Source: Patagioenas fasciata (lineage: Eukaryota > Chordata > Aves > Columbiformes > Columbidae). Taken from it: DNA of 64,000 nt. Positions within the stretch are counted from its first letter, which is position 1. Each line of letters begins with the position of its first letter. Under the pieces are notes generated by a model. It made no database searches, had not been told where the DNA came from, and saw only the letters and a list, made by a program, of their open reading frames with translations. Shown one piece after another: positions 1-9,337 of this stretch. The stretch covers positions 125,966,661-126,030,660 of the forward strand of contig NC_092522.1 in NCBI RefSeq assembly GCF_037038585.1. The letters run 5' to 3'. The position numbers and the translations under genes are program-made.

Positions 1-181
1 TCCCCGCGCCACGACCACGGCAGTCACGGGCGTGGGGAGCGCTTCGTGGGCGCCGCGTGCGGGCGAGACGCGGGGCGCGGTCCGGGGCGTGGCGTGGGGC
101 GTGCGCGGGTGTCGTCGCGGGGTGTCCGTGTGCTGGGGGTGTGCGGGGCGGCGTGGGGCGGCGCGGGCGCGGGTGTGGGGC

Positions 182-345
182 ATACTTACCTGGCAGGGGA
201 GACACCATGATCAAGCAGGTGGTTTTCCCAGGGCGAGGCTCATCCCTTGCACTCCGGGTGTGCTGACCCCTGCGATTTCCCCAAATGCGGGAAACTCGAC
301 TGCATAATTTGTGGTAGTGGGGGACTGCGTTCGCGCTCTCCCCTG
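182..345 (+). ncRNA. RNU1: U1 small nuclear RNA gene, copy 1
   Basis: This 164-nt gene matches vertebrate U1 snRNA from end to end. The 5' end ATACTTACCTG, which pairs with 5' splice sites, is intact, as is the Sm site AATTTGTGG, and the final stem-loop ends in CCCCTG. U1 is the RNA core of the U1 snRNP in the nucleus; it recognises donor sites and also suppresses premature polyadenylation. Compared with human U1 from memory, I see U22C, C33A, A35C, U60C, A65C and A77G plus two changes near the 3' end. C33A and A35C lie in loop I (the U1-70K site), and A65C in loop II (the U1A site). U60C and A77G keep stem II paired. A 3' box follows. It is identical to the inverted copy at 805-968. It could be a variant U1 rather than the main cellular form. 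Confidence 0.95.
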
Positions 346-351
346 GCAAGC

Positions 352-366
352 GTGGTTAACGACAGA
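352..366 (+). terminator. U1 copy 1 3' box
   Basis: GTGGTTAACGACAGA begins 7 nt after the RNA end and resembles the snRNA 3' box (GTTT-N-AAARNNAGA), which directs Integrator-mediated 3' end formation. The match is approximate. Confidence 0.65.
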
Positions 367-780
367 GCTAAAAAATGATGGAGCTTCTGGGGTTGCTGCT
401 CTTGAGGGCGTCCTTGCCCAGCCCCCGTCGGGTGCCGTTTCTCTGCGCGGTGTGGGAGCCCGGTCTCTCGCTGGAAGGAAAGGCGGGAGCCGTGCGAAGC
501 GCGCGGCCCGTCGTGTCCGCGAGCACGTCCCGTCCCGGGCACGGGCAGCGGTGCCCTCAGGAGCCGGGGACGGTGTCTCCGCGTGCACGACGGGAACTAC
601 CGCGAGTGAGCGGCGGCGGGCACGCGAAGGCTCCGCCGTGTGTGAGAGCGGCCCGCGCGGGTCCGGCCGCCACGGCCACAGCACCCGGCTGGAGGAACCC
701 GCCGCGACCCCCACTCCCAAGCAGAGCCTCACCAGGAAACCTCCTCACAAACTCCTCAACGACTCTCCCGGTGAGCATCA

Positions 781-797
781 AGTCTGTTTTTAACCAC
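781..797 (-). terminator. U1 copy 2 3' box
   Basis: On the minus strand GTGGTTAAAAACAGACT follows the RNA end by 7 nt and fits the snRNA 3' box consensus better than that of copy 1. Its position mirrors that of copy 1. Confidence 0.7.
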
Positions 798-804
798 GCA
801 AAGC

Positions 805-968
805 CAGGGGAGAGCGCGAACGCAGTCCCCCACTACCACAAATTATGCAGTCGAGTTTCCCGCATTTGGGGAAATCGCAGGGGTCAGCACACCCGGAGTG
901 CAAGGGATGAGCCTCGCCCTGGGAAAACCACCTGCTTGATCATGGTGTCTCCCCTGCCAGGTAAGTAT
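805..968 (-). ncRNA. RNU1: U1 small nuclear RNA gene, copy 2 (inverted)
   Basis: Reading the minus strand, this is the same 164-nt U1 sequence as copy 1 with no difference at any position, including the loop I and loop II substitutions. The two genes converge, with 459 bp between their 3' ends. The 5' flank resembles copy 1 for about 65 bp with a single mismatch next to the start site, and then the two diverge. That conserved stretch covers where the proximal sequence element of a Pol II snRNA promoter should sit (about -55). A 3' box lies just downstream. Identity within the gene but divergence outside suggests recent duplication or gene conversion. Full length, flanking promoter similarity and 3' box argue against a retropseudogene. 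Confidence 0.95.
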
Positions 969-1177
969 GCCCCATACCCGCGCCCGCGCCGCCCCACGCC
1001 GCCCCGCACACCCCCAGCACACGGACACCCCGCGCCGCACCCGTACCCCCCCACACACCCACGCAGCGCCTCGCGCCCCACGGTCAGTTGCCTCCGCTCA
1101 GCGCCCACGCAGGAGATGCGCAGACTCGCGGCGGCGTTGTCGTGAACGGGAGCTCCCGGCGGCCCGTGCGGGGACTG

Positions 1178-1196
1178 ATCTGCATGGCCACGCCCC
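1178..1196 (-). promoter_or_regulatory. Candidate distal enhancer of U1 copy 2
   Basis: The minus strand reads ATGCAGAT, one base from the octamer ATGCAAAT, about 212 bp upstream of the U1 copy 2 start. A GC-box-like CACGCCCCCC lies beside it. snRNA distal elements normally sit near -200 to -220 with an octamer and partner sites, so position and content fit, but a single 7/8 match is weak. The equivalent for copy 1 would lie outside the window. Confidence 0.35.
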
Positions 1197-1269
1197 CCTC
1201 AGCGCCCCACCCTGGCGGCCCCGGCGCACGGGGGGATCCCCGCTGGGCCGAGCCCGGATCGCGGCGCCG

Positions 1270-1361
1270 CTGTCTCGGGGGGCTCCCGCTGTCTCGGGGG
1301 GCTCCCGCTGTCCCGGGGGCTCCCGCTGTCCCGGGGGGTTCCCGCTGTCCCGGGGGTTCCG
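1270..1361. repeat. 18-19 bp minisatellite (about 5 copies)
   Basis: Tandem copies of CTGTCTCGGGGGGCTCCCG with small changes in the number of G residues. It lies between the U1 pair and EIF2B4. No gene is seen from 1036 to 2230 apart from this, the enhancer candidate and the next repeat. Confidence 0.85.
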
Positions 1362-1762
1362 GCTGCCCCGCCTGTGGAGCAGCAGCGGCCTCGGCTCCCC
1401 ATGGGCCGCCCCGCGACCCGGCGGGGCACCGGCTGTGTCCCCGCGGGGAGGCCTCGGCTTGGGGCCACCGCTGCCGGGAGCACCCGGGCGGGGGGACCCG
1501 CCCCCCAGCCCCGTTCGCGCCCGGCTGCCGCACCCGCCCAGGCCGGGGCCACGGGAACCCCCCGCCCGCCCCGGCAGCAGCGGCGGGTGTTTGAACGCAG
1601 CCCGTCCGGGCAGGGTAACGGCAGCCGCCCTCTCCTCCCGCTCCCCCGGAGCTGGGGACACGCTCGGCCGGGAAACTCAGACAGCCCAGGCTGATCCCTG
1701 CTGGGGCAGCACCCGCCACTGCAGAGCAGGGCAGGGGAACGCTGCAGAGCAGGAGGACACCC

Positions 1763-1942
1763 CTATCTGGGACACCCCCTGCCCGGGACACCCCTATCTG
1801 GGACACCCCCTGCCCGGGACACCCCTATCTGGGACACCCCCTGCCCGGGACTCCCCTATCTGGGACACCCCCTGCCCGGGACACCCCCTATCTGGGACAC
1901 CCCCTGCCCGGGACACCCCCTATCTGGGACACCCCCTGCCCA
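1763..1942. repeat. 32-bp minisatellite (about 5.5 copies)
   Basis: Alternating CTATCTGGGACACC and CCCTGCCCGGGACACC blocks form a 32-bp unit, nearly perfect across the array. It is intergenic, between the U1 genes and the 3' end of EIF2B4. Confidence 0.88.
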
Positions 1943-2255
1943 TTGCAGGAGCAGCCCTGGCCCTCCCCCTGCTGCAGGGTCGGGGTGCTGGGCTGTCCCA
2001 CACAAGCCCAGCTCAAGAGGCTGTTAGAGCCGCAGCCAGAGGATGTGTGGGCTGGGGACCATCACCAGAGCGTCACCATTTCCCTCAGGTCCCAGAGGAG
2101 GGGACCAGGGACACCCTTCCCTGCTGCAGTGTGGAGCGGGGCTGGGCAGTGCTGCCAGCGCAGCCAGGGGAAGCGCAGAGCTGAGCCGGGGTGACACGGG
2201 CCACGCGGGCTCCGCACACACCACAGAAGGCTGACGAGGTGCGTCAGAGGCCTGG

Positions 2256-2261
2256 TTTATT
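2256..2261 (-). promoter_or_regulatory. EIF2B4: EIF2B4 polyadenylation signal
   Basis: AATAAA on the minus strand, only 19 nt after the EIF2B4 stop codon. Cleavage would fall near 2230-2245, giving a 3' UTR of roughly 40-50 nt. No other canonical signal is needed to explain the gene end. Confidence 0.8.
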
Positions 2262-2280
2262 AGAGTCTGTGCAGCTGCCC

Positions 2281-5200
2281 CTACTGATCCACGTTCTTGA
2301 CCCGCAAGACGACCGGCACCGAGGTGCAGGGGATCATGCCCAAGTCCGTGATGACCAGATCCACCAGGTCGGGCGGCGTCACGTCGTAGACCAGGTTGAG
2401 GAGGCGCAAGGACTTGTTCTCTGCCCAGCCCCCCAGCTGGGCCTGGCCCTTCCGGAGCACGACCAGGTCATCGGGATCGTCTGTGGGGAGAGGAGCAGCG
2501 CGGGATCAGGACAGGGACAGCAGCCCCCCCCCCAGCTCCGCAGCCGCCCCGCCTGCGAGCCCCCGGGCCAGCGGCAGCGGCAGCGCGGATCAGCCCAGCC
2601 CGCCTGGCCAGCAGCAGCGCAGGGAGCAGGACCCAGGTGGCAGGGAGGGGACAGAAACCGTACCCAGCTCGTTAGAGACAAAAGAGTCGGTCTGCACTCG
2701 CTCGCAGAACTTGTAGGTCTCGCAGCACACCAGGACGGGCACGTTGTAGGACTTGGAGACCAGCGCTATCTGGGACGTCCCCACCCGCGACATGACGGAG
2801 CCGTTGGCCAGGAGCGCGTGGGCGCCCAGCAGCACTTTGGACACCTGTCAGTGCGCAGGGATCCATCAGCACCTTCTATCGCGCTGCAGCCCCCCGGCGC
2901 CTGCCCTGCCCAGCACGGCCCCGTCGCCCCTCACCTCGGGCAGCACGTAGGAGATGGCGTTGATCATCACGTAGGTGCAGTGGATGCCCTTGCGCACCAG
3001 CCGGCGCAGCGTCTCCCGGCCCTCCAGTCGCGGCCGGCTGTCCACCACCACCACGCGGAACGCGCGGCCCTGCTTCGCGTGGGCGTCGCACAGCATGCGG
3101 TTCACCAGGGACGAGCTGGGGACGCGGGTCAGGGGCTGCCCCGTCCCACCGGGACGGCCGGCGCCATCGCCAGGAGGGCAGCCCAGGGCCAGGCTCCCTC
3201 AGCACGGGCTCCGGTGCTGGCCGGGCAGGTTTTGTGAGCTGGCGCGGGGTCTGGCCGTGGGACAGCGCTGACACCGCCCGGTGGCTGCAGCAGCGCAGCC
3301 ACAGCAGGTCCGCGGCAGAGCCCAAACAGCCACGGCAGGTCCGCGGCACAGCCCAAACAGCCACGTGTCTCTCCGCGGCACAGCCCAAACAGCCACGGCA
3401 GGTCCGCGGCACAGCCCAAACAGCCACGGCAGGTCCGCGGCACAGCCCAAACAGCCACGGCAGGTCCGCGGCACAGCCCAAACAGCCACGGCAGGTCCGT
3501 GGCACAGCCCAAACAGCCACGGCAGGTCCCCGGTACAGCCCAAACAGCCGCGTGTCTCTCCGCGGCACAGCCCAGACAGCCGCATCTCACCACGGCACAG
3601 CCGGGATCCCGCCCCACTGGATGGGTCCAGGCAGAGCTGCCCCCGGTGCAGGTACCCGGGCTGCCCCTCCGACACGCTGCGGCCACGCTCGCTTCCGGGG
3701 CTCTCTCCCTGTCCTTGCACAGACCATCACCCCCCGAAAAGTGGCGTCTCAGCCCTGTGGAAGCAGCTCTGACCCCCCATCCATGACCACAGCCAGGGAC
3801 TCCCCCTGCGCGGCTGACGGCTGCACTTAGAATCACTGAATTGTTTTGCTTGGAAAAGACCCTCGAGCTCATCGAGCCCAACCATAACCCACACCCATCA
3901 CTGCCCCGTGTCCTGAGAACCTCCTGTCCGTCTGTCCAGCCCTCCAGGGATGGTGACTCCAGCACTGCCCTGGGCAGCCTGTTCCAATGCCCCACAGCCC
4001 TTTGGGGAAGGAATTGTTCCCAGATCCAACCTCAGCCTCCCCTGACGTGACGATCTTAAAGGTCTTTTCCCACATAAGTGATTCCATGATTCCACGATCA
4101 CCCAAAGGCCCATCACACCTGGACTCTGTTTTGCCACAACAGCCTCTGGCTCCTTTTCCCAGCTCTGCTTCGGGACAGAGTCCCTCGAAAGAAGAACAAG
4201 CCTCCATATTTTTGCCTCCTGACACTTGTCCTTGCTGCGGTTCATTTAAAATGCCGTAAACAGCCGCAGCTGTTCGCAAGTGCTCTGTGTTGAAGAAGTG
4301 GTGAGCCTGGGTTTCCTGAAACCCTTCGCTGTGGACCCGTGCACGCGGCAGGGCCGAGCCCCGAACAGGAACGGCAAGCTCTCAGACGACCCTTCGGCAC
4401 AGGCAGCTGCGCCAGGGCCCTGCCGGCACTGCCGGGGCGCAGCCAGCGCTGGGACAGCCCGGGCCAGCGGTGCGGGTCACCCGAAACCGCAGCAGCACGA
4501 ACCGGGGCAGCCACAGGCCGAGTCTGGAGCGCTAACACAACCACGTCACTCAGCACTGGCGGTGTAAGGTGCTTGATCATACCCTCCCGTTTGTTCCTCT
4601 AATGAGCCTGAGGGCTCCAGCATCCCTGTCCAGCCTGTCCCACGCCTGGAGAAACCGGAACCACCCCAGCAGGACATGGCCCCACACGGGCCCGGCAGGG
4701 ACGCCTGCACAGCCGGGACCGCTGACACTGTCGCCATGCACAGCCGGGACTGCCAACACCATCCCTGTGCGCAGCTGGCCCTGCCGACACCATTTCTGTG
4801 CCCAGCTGGCCCTGCCGACACCGTCCCCGTGCGCAGCTGTCCCTGCCGACACCGTCCCCGTGCGCAGCTGTCCCTGCCGACACCGTCCCCGTGCGCAGCT
4901 GTCCCTGCCGACACCGTTCCCGTGCACAGCCGGCCTTGCCGACACCGTCCCCGTGCACAGCCGGCCCTGCCGACACCGTTCCCGTGCACAGCCGGCCCTG
5001 CCGACACTGTCCCCTGCGCTTCGCAGACGTTTAATGTCCCCGTCAGCAGCTGCCAGGTGAAGGCTCTGTCCCCACCGTCTGATCTTCCCTCCCGTGAGAA
5101 AACCCTTCTGCAAGCCCTCCCCGCATTCACCCAGCCGCTCCACCTCCGCTGTTCTCTTACCATCCGTACACCAGGATCACATCGTTGTCGTTTATCTTCT

Positions 5201-8200
5201 CAAAGGCCGACCTCGAAATGGCCTCCGCTGCCAAAAGGATCTTCTCCCGCAGGTATTTGTCGATAGTGTCCTGCAGCTTCTCCTTCGCCTGGGGAGACAG
5301 TGCCGCCACGTGCAGTGTGGTGTCACCATGCCGCGGACACTGCTGTCCCTCATGGCCCGGCAGCACCGCGTGCTCAGGCACCGCCTTCCTCGGACAGTGG
5401 GACACACGGGACCCGCCGTCCCAGGGGGACACAGGGGACACAGGGGACGCCCCCTCCCAGCGGCACACAGGGGGCGCCCCCTCCCAGTGGGACACGGCGC
5501 CTCACCGCACGTCCAAGCTGCCACCAGGCCCTCCCCAGCTCCGTGCCCGATCTCCCCGGCATCTCCTTGGGTCAGTGGCTCCAGCCACCCCACGGATTTG
5601 GCTCAGACTCAGTGCAGCGGCCGCGTTGCCCCAGGGCCCTCGTGGCCACTCCCCATGTGGGCCACCACTTGCCCCGGCTCCTCAGCCAATGGGCTCCCAT
5701 GGAGCTTTGTGCACAGGCTGTGGCTGCGTGCTGGAGAAACACGTTCTTCACCGTGACTCCGCCGGGGCTGCCAAACGGCGCTCTCGGTGGGTCGGGCAGC
5801 TCGCGGTGCCCGGCGGCCATGGCGCCCGTGTCCCCCCGCCGCGCTCAGCACCCCCTGCAACAGCACACGGCGCCTCCAGCCTCGGGAGTCGCCTCTTGGC
5901 ACCGGCACGGCCGCTGCCGGCCAGGCCTGCAGTGCTGCCTTCACCGAGACCTGCGCACCTGCTGCGTCTGCTCCCGCATCGCGTCCCTGCTGCCGATGAG
6001 CTCCAGAGCCCCCAGCCCCACGGCACCGGCAGCCGGTCTGCTGCGGCACGCACGGCACAGGGGGGCAGCCCCGCTCAGCGCCGCCCGGGCTGCGGTGCTG
6101 ACACCCACGGCCTCAGACTTCCAGGCTCTCCCAGCCCCGCTGCAGCGCTGCGTCCCAGCCGGGGCCGCCCCGCACTGCGGCGCCGCTCACCTCCTCCTCT
6201 CTCAGCGTGTCGGGGAGGCACGCGATCTCCTTCTTGAGGAACTTGATGGCGTTGCCCATGCTGGCTGAAAGGGGCCGGCACTGGTTCAGGAAGCTGCAGA
6301 GAGAAAACAGGCTCAGCCCAGAGCAGCTGGAGAGCAGAGGCAGGGACAAGGGGTGCGCGGGGCTGGGGGTCAGGGACAAGGGGTGTGCTGGGCTGGGGGT
6401 CAGGGACAAGGGGTGCGCGGGGCTGGGGGACAAGGGGTGCGCGGGGCTGCGGGACAGGGACAAGGGGTGCGCGGGGCTGCGGGACAGGGACAAGGGGTGC
6501 GCGGGGCTGCGGGACAGGGACAAGGGGTGCGCGGGGCTGGGGTGGGGGACAGGGAGGCAGAACCCAGGGGTATCAGAAGGTCAGCACAAGTCTGGGTGGA
6601 CACGAAGCCAAAGGGGACCCACGGGGCCTGCAGGCCCCCTGCTCCAGCGGCGGGAGCCCTCACCTGATGTGCGGCTTCAGCTTGGCCACCAGGTCCCGTG
6701 ACAGCTCCTCGTTGGGGGGCGTCGAGTAATCCCGGATCAGCTGCAACGATAGGAAGAGAGCGGGGGTTCGGGGCGCCCCGCACTGCTGACAACGGCCCCG
6801 GAGGCCGCAGACTCGGAACGAGCACACGGTGCAGCCTGGCGTGCGTTCACAGGACAGGGCTGCTCCAGCAGCTCGAACCCGCGGCGGCAGCACGGGGCCG
6901 GCCCTGGGCACAGCCAGAAGGAAGCGGCTGCGCGCAGACGCGGCCGCAGCGTCGCGGGCACGGGCAGAGCCACCTGCGCCCGGTGCAACGCTCCCGCTGC
7001 TTAGGGCACGGGTGGCCGCTCACGCACCTGCTTGAAGACTTCCAGCAGCGCGATGCAGCGGGCGTTGGAGCCGTTGATGATGCCCTGGGAGTACTGGAGG
7101 CCGAGGCGCACCACGGCCGGGTGAATGACCACGGAGGGGATGCTGCATGGCAAACATGAGCCAGCGGCCAGCGCTGGCGCCCCGCAGCCCAGAACAGCCA
7201 GCCCATGCCAGTCCCCAGCCCAGGGCGCTGCCCGTCGGCCCCGACGCGCTCTGTCACCAGAGCAGTCAGGGAGACCCGCAGCCTGACCCCGTGGCCCCAG
7301 ACTCCGCGGACAGCCCTATTCCTGCTGCGGGCAGAGCTCCGGCTGCCACTGCTCCCGGAACCAGGCGCGGGGATCCCCGTCACCCCACCAAGCAGGTCCC
7401 ATGCCAAGGACAAGGACACTCCTTCGCTACAGCCGTTTTGCAGCCAGGCCAGCTGAACCAGAGCCGAGCGACTGCCAGGGGCCAGGGCTGGGGAGGCCGC
7501 GCACCTCATCTGCTGCGTCAGTGGCTTCTTCCGGCTGTACTGGTGCAAGTGGGAGAACAGGTTGACCTTGTTGCCGTAGTCCTGCCTCAGAGGGACCTGC
7601 AGCCGAACACGCGAGGCCACCATGCGGCCCTGCTCACTGCAGCACCACCGGTCCCACCGCGCCCGCGGCCCGACCCCGTCGCCCCCACACCTGCTGCCGC
7701 TCCAGCTTCTTGGCCAGTTTCCTCTGGGCAGCAGGGTCGTCCACCTGCACGTGCTCCGGCAGCCGCTTCACCACTGCGGGGACAGCGGGGACAGCGCGGG
7801 GGCGGCGTGAGGCGGGGGTGAGCTGGTGCTGCCCCGGCACGGCCCCCCGCCCCGCTGCGCTGCCCGAGGGCTGGGGAAATGCACGGCAGGGCAGCACCCA
7901 GGGCCCCGTGGAGGGATGGGACAGGACAGGAGCCCCTGTGGGCGACCACCCAGCCCCCGGCCCGTGGTGGCGGCGGCGTTACCAGACTGCGGCTCGGCGG
8001 GGCTCAGCCGGGGCTTGGCCGCCGGGGCTGCCTGACCCAGCTCGGCTCTCTTGGCCTGCTTCTGGGCCCGCTCAGCCTCCTGCTTGGCCCGGCGCTCTGC
8101 TCGCAGCTCGGCTTTGCTCTTGCCCCCCGGGGGCTTCTCTGCGCTGCTGGGGCCATCGGCCGCGGCTGGGGGGGCCGCGGGGTGAGCAGCTGTGCGGGAC

Positions 8201-8913
8201 ATGGAGGGGGAGTCTGTGCCCGGCCCGCAGCGCCAGGCAGCCCGGGACACCGGGCACCCGAGGCGGTGAGACCCCGCCTGCCCTGGGGACAGGGGCGCTG
8301 AGGCGCACGTCCCCCAGCGCCCGCCCCCTGCGCAGCCGGCACGGGGACCAGCGGGACAGGCACTGGGACCAGCGGGACCGCCCCGCGTCCGCGTGGGGAG
8401 GGGACCGGCCGAGGTGCGAGGACGGAGGGGCAGGGAGCCGGGACACCCGCACGCCCCCGGCCGCAGGGCGCTCCTGTCTCGGGGCTGTTCCAGCGGGGTC
8501 CCCGAGTCCTCACCCCGGGGCTGCTCGGGCTCCGACGGCGTCCCAGGCTCCGGGGGCTCGGCCGCCGGCCCCTTCTCGCTCCTCTTCTTCTTCTTTTGCT
8601 GCTTCTTCTCCTTCCGCAGCTGCAGCTTCTCCTCCCGGGACAGCTCCGGGGCCTGCGGGCACAGACCGTCAGCGACCCCCGGCCCCGGCCCCCCGCCCCG
8701 GCCCCGGCCCCGCGCCCGCCCCGCTCACCTGCTGTCCCGCCGGCACCGGCGCGGCTGCCGCGGGGTCCGCACCTGGAACGAGGGGAGCGTGAGCGGCTCG
8801 GGCTGCGGGGCCGGGGGGAGGCCGGGTGGGTGCCGAGCGGCGGGGGGCGCGGGGTCGCAGCCCCGTCCCGTCCCGGCCCCGCACTCACCGCCCGGCGCGG
8901 CCCGCTCCGCCAT
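2281..8913 (-). CDS. EIF2B4: Translation initiation factor eIF2B subunit delta
   Basis: This is the delta regulatory subunit of eIF2B, the cytosolic decamer that exchanges GDP for GTP on eIF2 and is inhibited by phosphorylated eIF2 in the integrated stress response. Thirteen coding exons: 8889-8913, 8729-8772, 8514-8652, 7983-8189, 7691-7773, 7505-7596, 7028-7142, 6664-6740, 6191-6293, 5161-5288, 2935-3115, 2664-2844, 2281-2480. Phases sum to 1575 nt (524 aa; human about 523). Residues 1-150 are a low-complexity, Lys/Ala-rich tail ([32 protein letters not shown]). From about residue 200 the conserved eIF2B alpha/beta/delta fold runs to the C-terminus, with [20 protein letters not shown] and [16 protein letters not shown], ending VLRVKNVDQ. 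The start at 8913 is the first in-frame ATG, in the CpG island. The intron from 3116 to 5160 holds CR1 pieces and minisatellites. No damage seen. Confidence 0.97.
3300..3590. repeat. 31-bp minisatellite in EIF2B4 intron
   Basis: About nine copies of a 31-bp unit built from ACAGCCCAAACAGCCACGG and CAGGTCCGCGGC, some carrying a CGTGTCTCTCCGCGG variant end. The variant ends alternate with the main type near both edges of the array. Confidence 0.88.
3827..4050 (-). mobile_element. CR1 LINE 3' fragment
   Basis: The plus strand reads as reverse-complemented CR1 tail: TAGAATCACTGAATTG at the 3' terminus, then CAGGGATGGTGACTCCAGC and GGGCAGCCTGTTCCAATGCC. It is a short 5'-truncated copy, the usual state of avian CR1. 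It sits in the long EIF2B4 intron. Confidence 0.8.
4051..4103 (+). mobile_element. CR1 LINE 3' terminus, opposite orientation
   Basis: GATCTTAAAGGTCTTTTCCC followed by GATTCCATGATTCCACGAT is a CR1 3' end with its terminal octamer-like repeats, on the plus strand and directly abutting the minus-strand fragment. Either two insertions lie tail-out, or one copy inverted during insertion. Confidence 0.65.
4700..5020. repeat. 33-bp minisatellite in EIF2B4 intron
   Basis: About nine copies of a 33-bp unit (GTGCGCAGCTGTCCCTGCCG plus ACACCGTCCCC) with two subtypes, GCGCAGCTG on the left and GCACAGCCG on the right. It ends about 140 bp before the donor side of the exon at 5161-5288. Confidence 0.88.
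6335..6545. repeat. GC-rich minisatellite in EIF2B4 intron
   Basis: Tandem CAGGGACAAGGGGTGCGCGG-type units of about 25-32 bp, some lacking the GGGTC interval. It starts about 40 bp upstream (in transcript terms) of the acceptor of the exon at 6191-6293. Confidence 0.85.
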
Positions 8914-9337
8914 GGCGCCTGCCGCCCGCCTACAGCGCCTCCTGCCGGCCGGAGGGCGGCGCCGCGGCGGCCCCGCGTGCTCTGCCGTGACGTCAGCGGC
9001 CCTGCATGACGCGCAGTGACGTCACCCCGCGCCCGGCGGGGCCGCTCGTGTGCCGCGCTCCCCCCGCTCCCGGCGCGGCACGGCACGGCACGGCGGGGCG
9101 GGCGGGGGTCCGCACCGGGCACGGCGCTGTCCCGGGGGTGGGCGGGACGGCCGGGCCCCGCCGGGGGCCGGGCCGAGCCGGGGCGGGGCGGGGCGGGCGG
9201 CCGGGCCGGCCCCGGCGGGCGGTTCCGCCGGCCGCGCCATCGCGGGGCCCCCGCGGGGCGGAGCGGGGAGCGCCCGGCCCGAGATGGCGGCGCGCGGCAG
9301 GTAGCGGGTGCGCGACCCGCCCGGTACCGGCCCTGCC
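8914..9337. promoter_or_regulatory. EIF2B4/SNX17 bidirectional CpG-island promoter
   Basis: Only 424 bp separate the two divergent start codons. The interval is a CpG island with many GC boxes and no TATA box. Two perfect palindromic cAMP-response elements, TGACGTCA, lie at 8988-8995 and 9017-9024, centres 29 bp apart, with a half-site ATGACGCG between them. The head-to-head arrangement is also known in mammals. CREB/ATF binding is inferred from sequence only. Confidence 0.85.

Larger units (their letters stand above)
115..1035. repeat. Inverted repeat holding the two U1 genes
   Basis: The arms run roughly 115-366 and 781-1035. They contain the identical U1 genes plus about 65 bp of near-identical 5' flank and about 20 bp of similar 3' flank. 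The spacer (367-780) is GC-rich, has no recognisable gene and does not match itself in inverted orientation. The arms could pair into a cruciform or long hairpin. Confidence 0.85.

Noticed and set aside
2191-3237. Plus-strand open frame of 348 residues
   Set aside because: It is the antisense shadow of the last three EIF2B4 exons.
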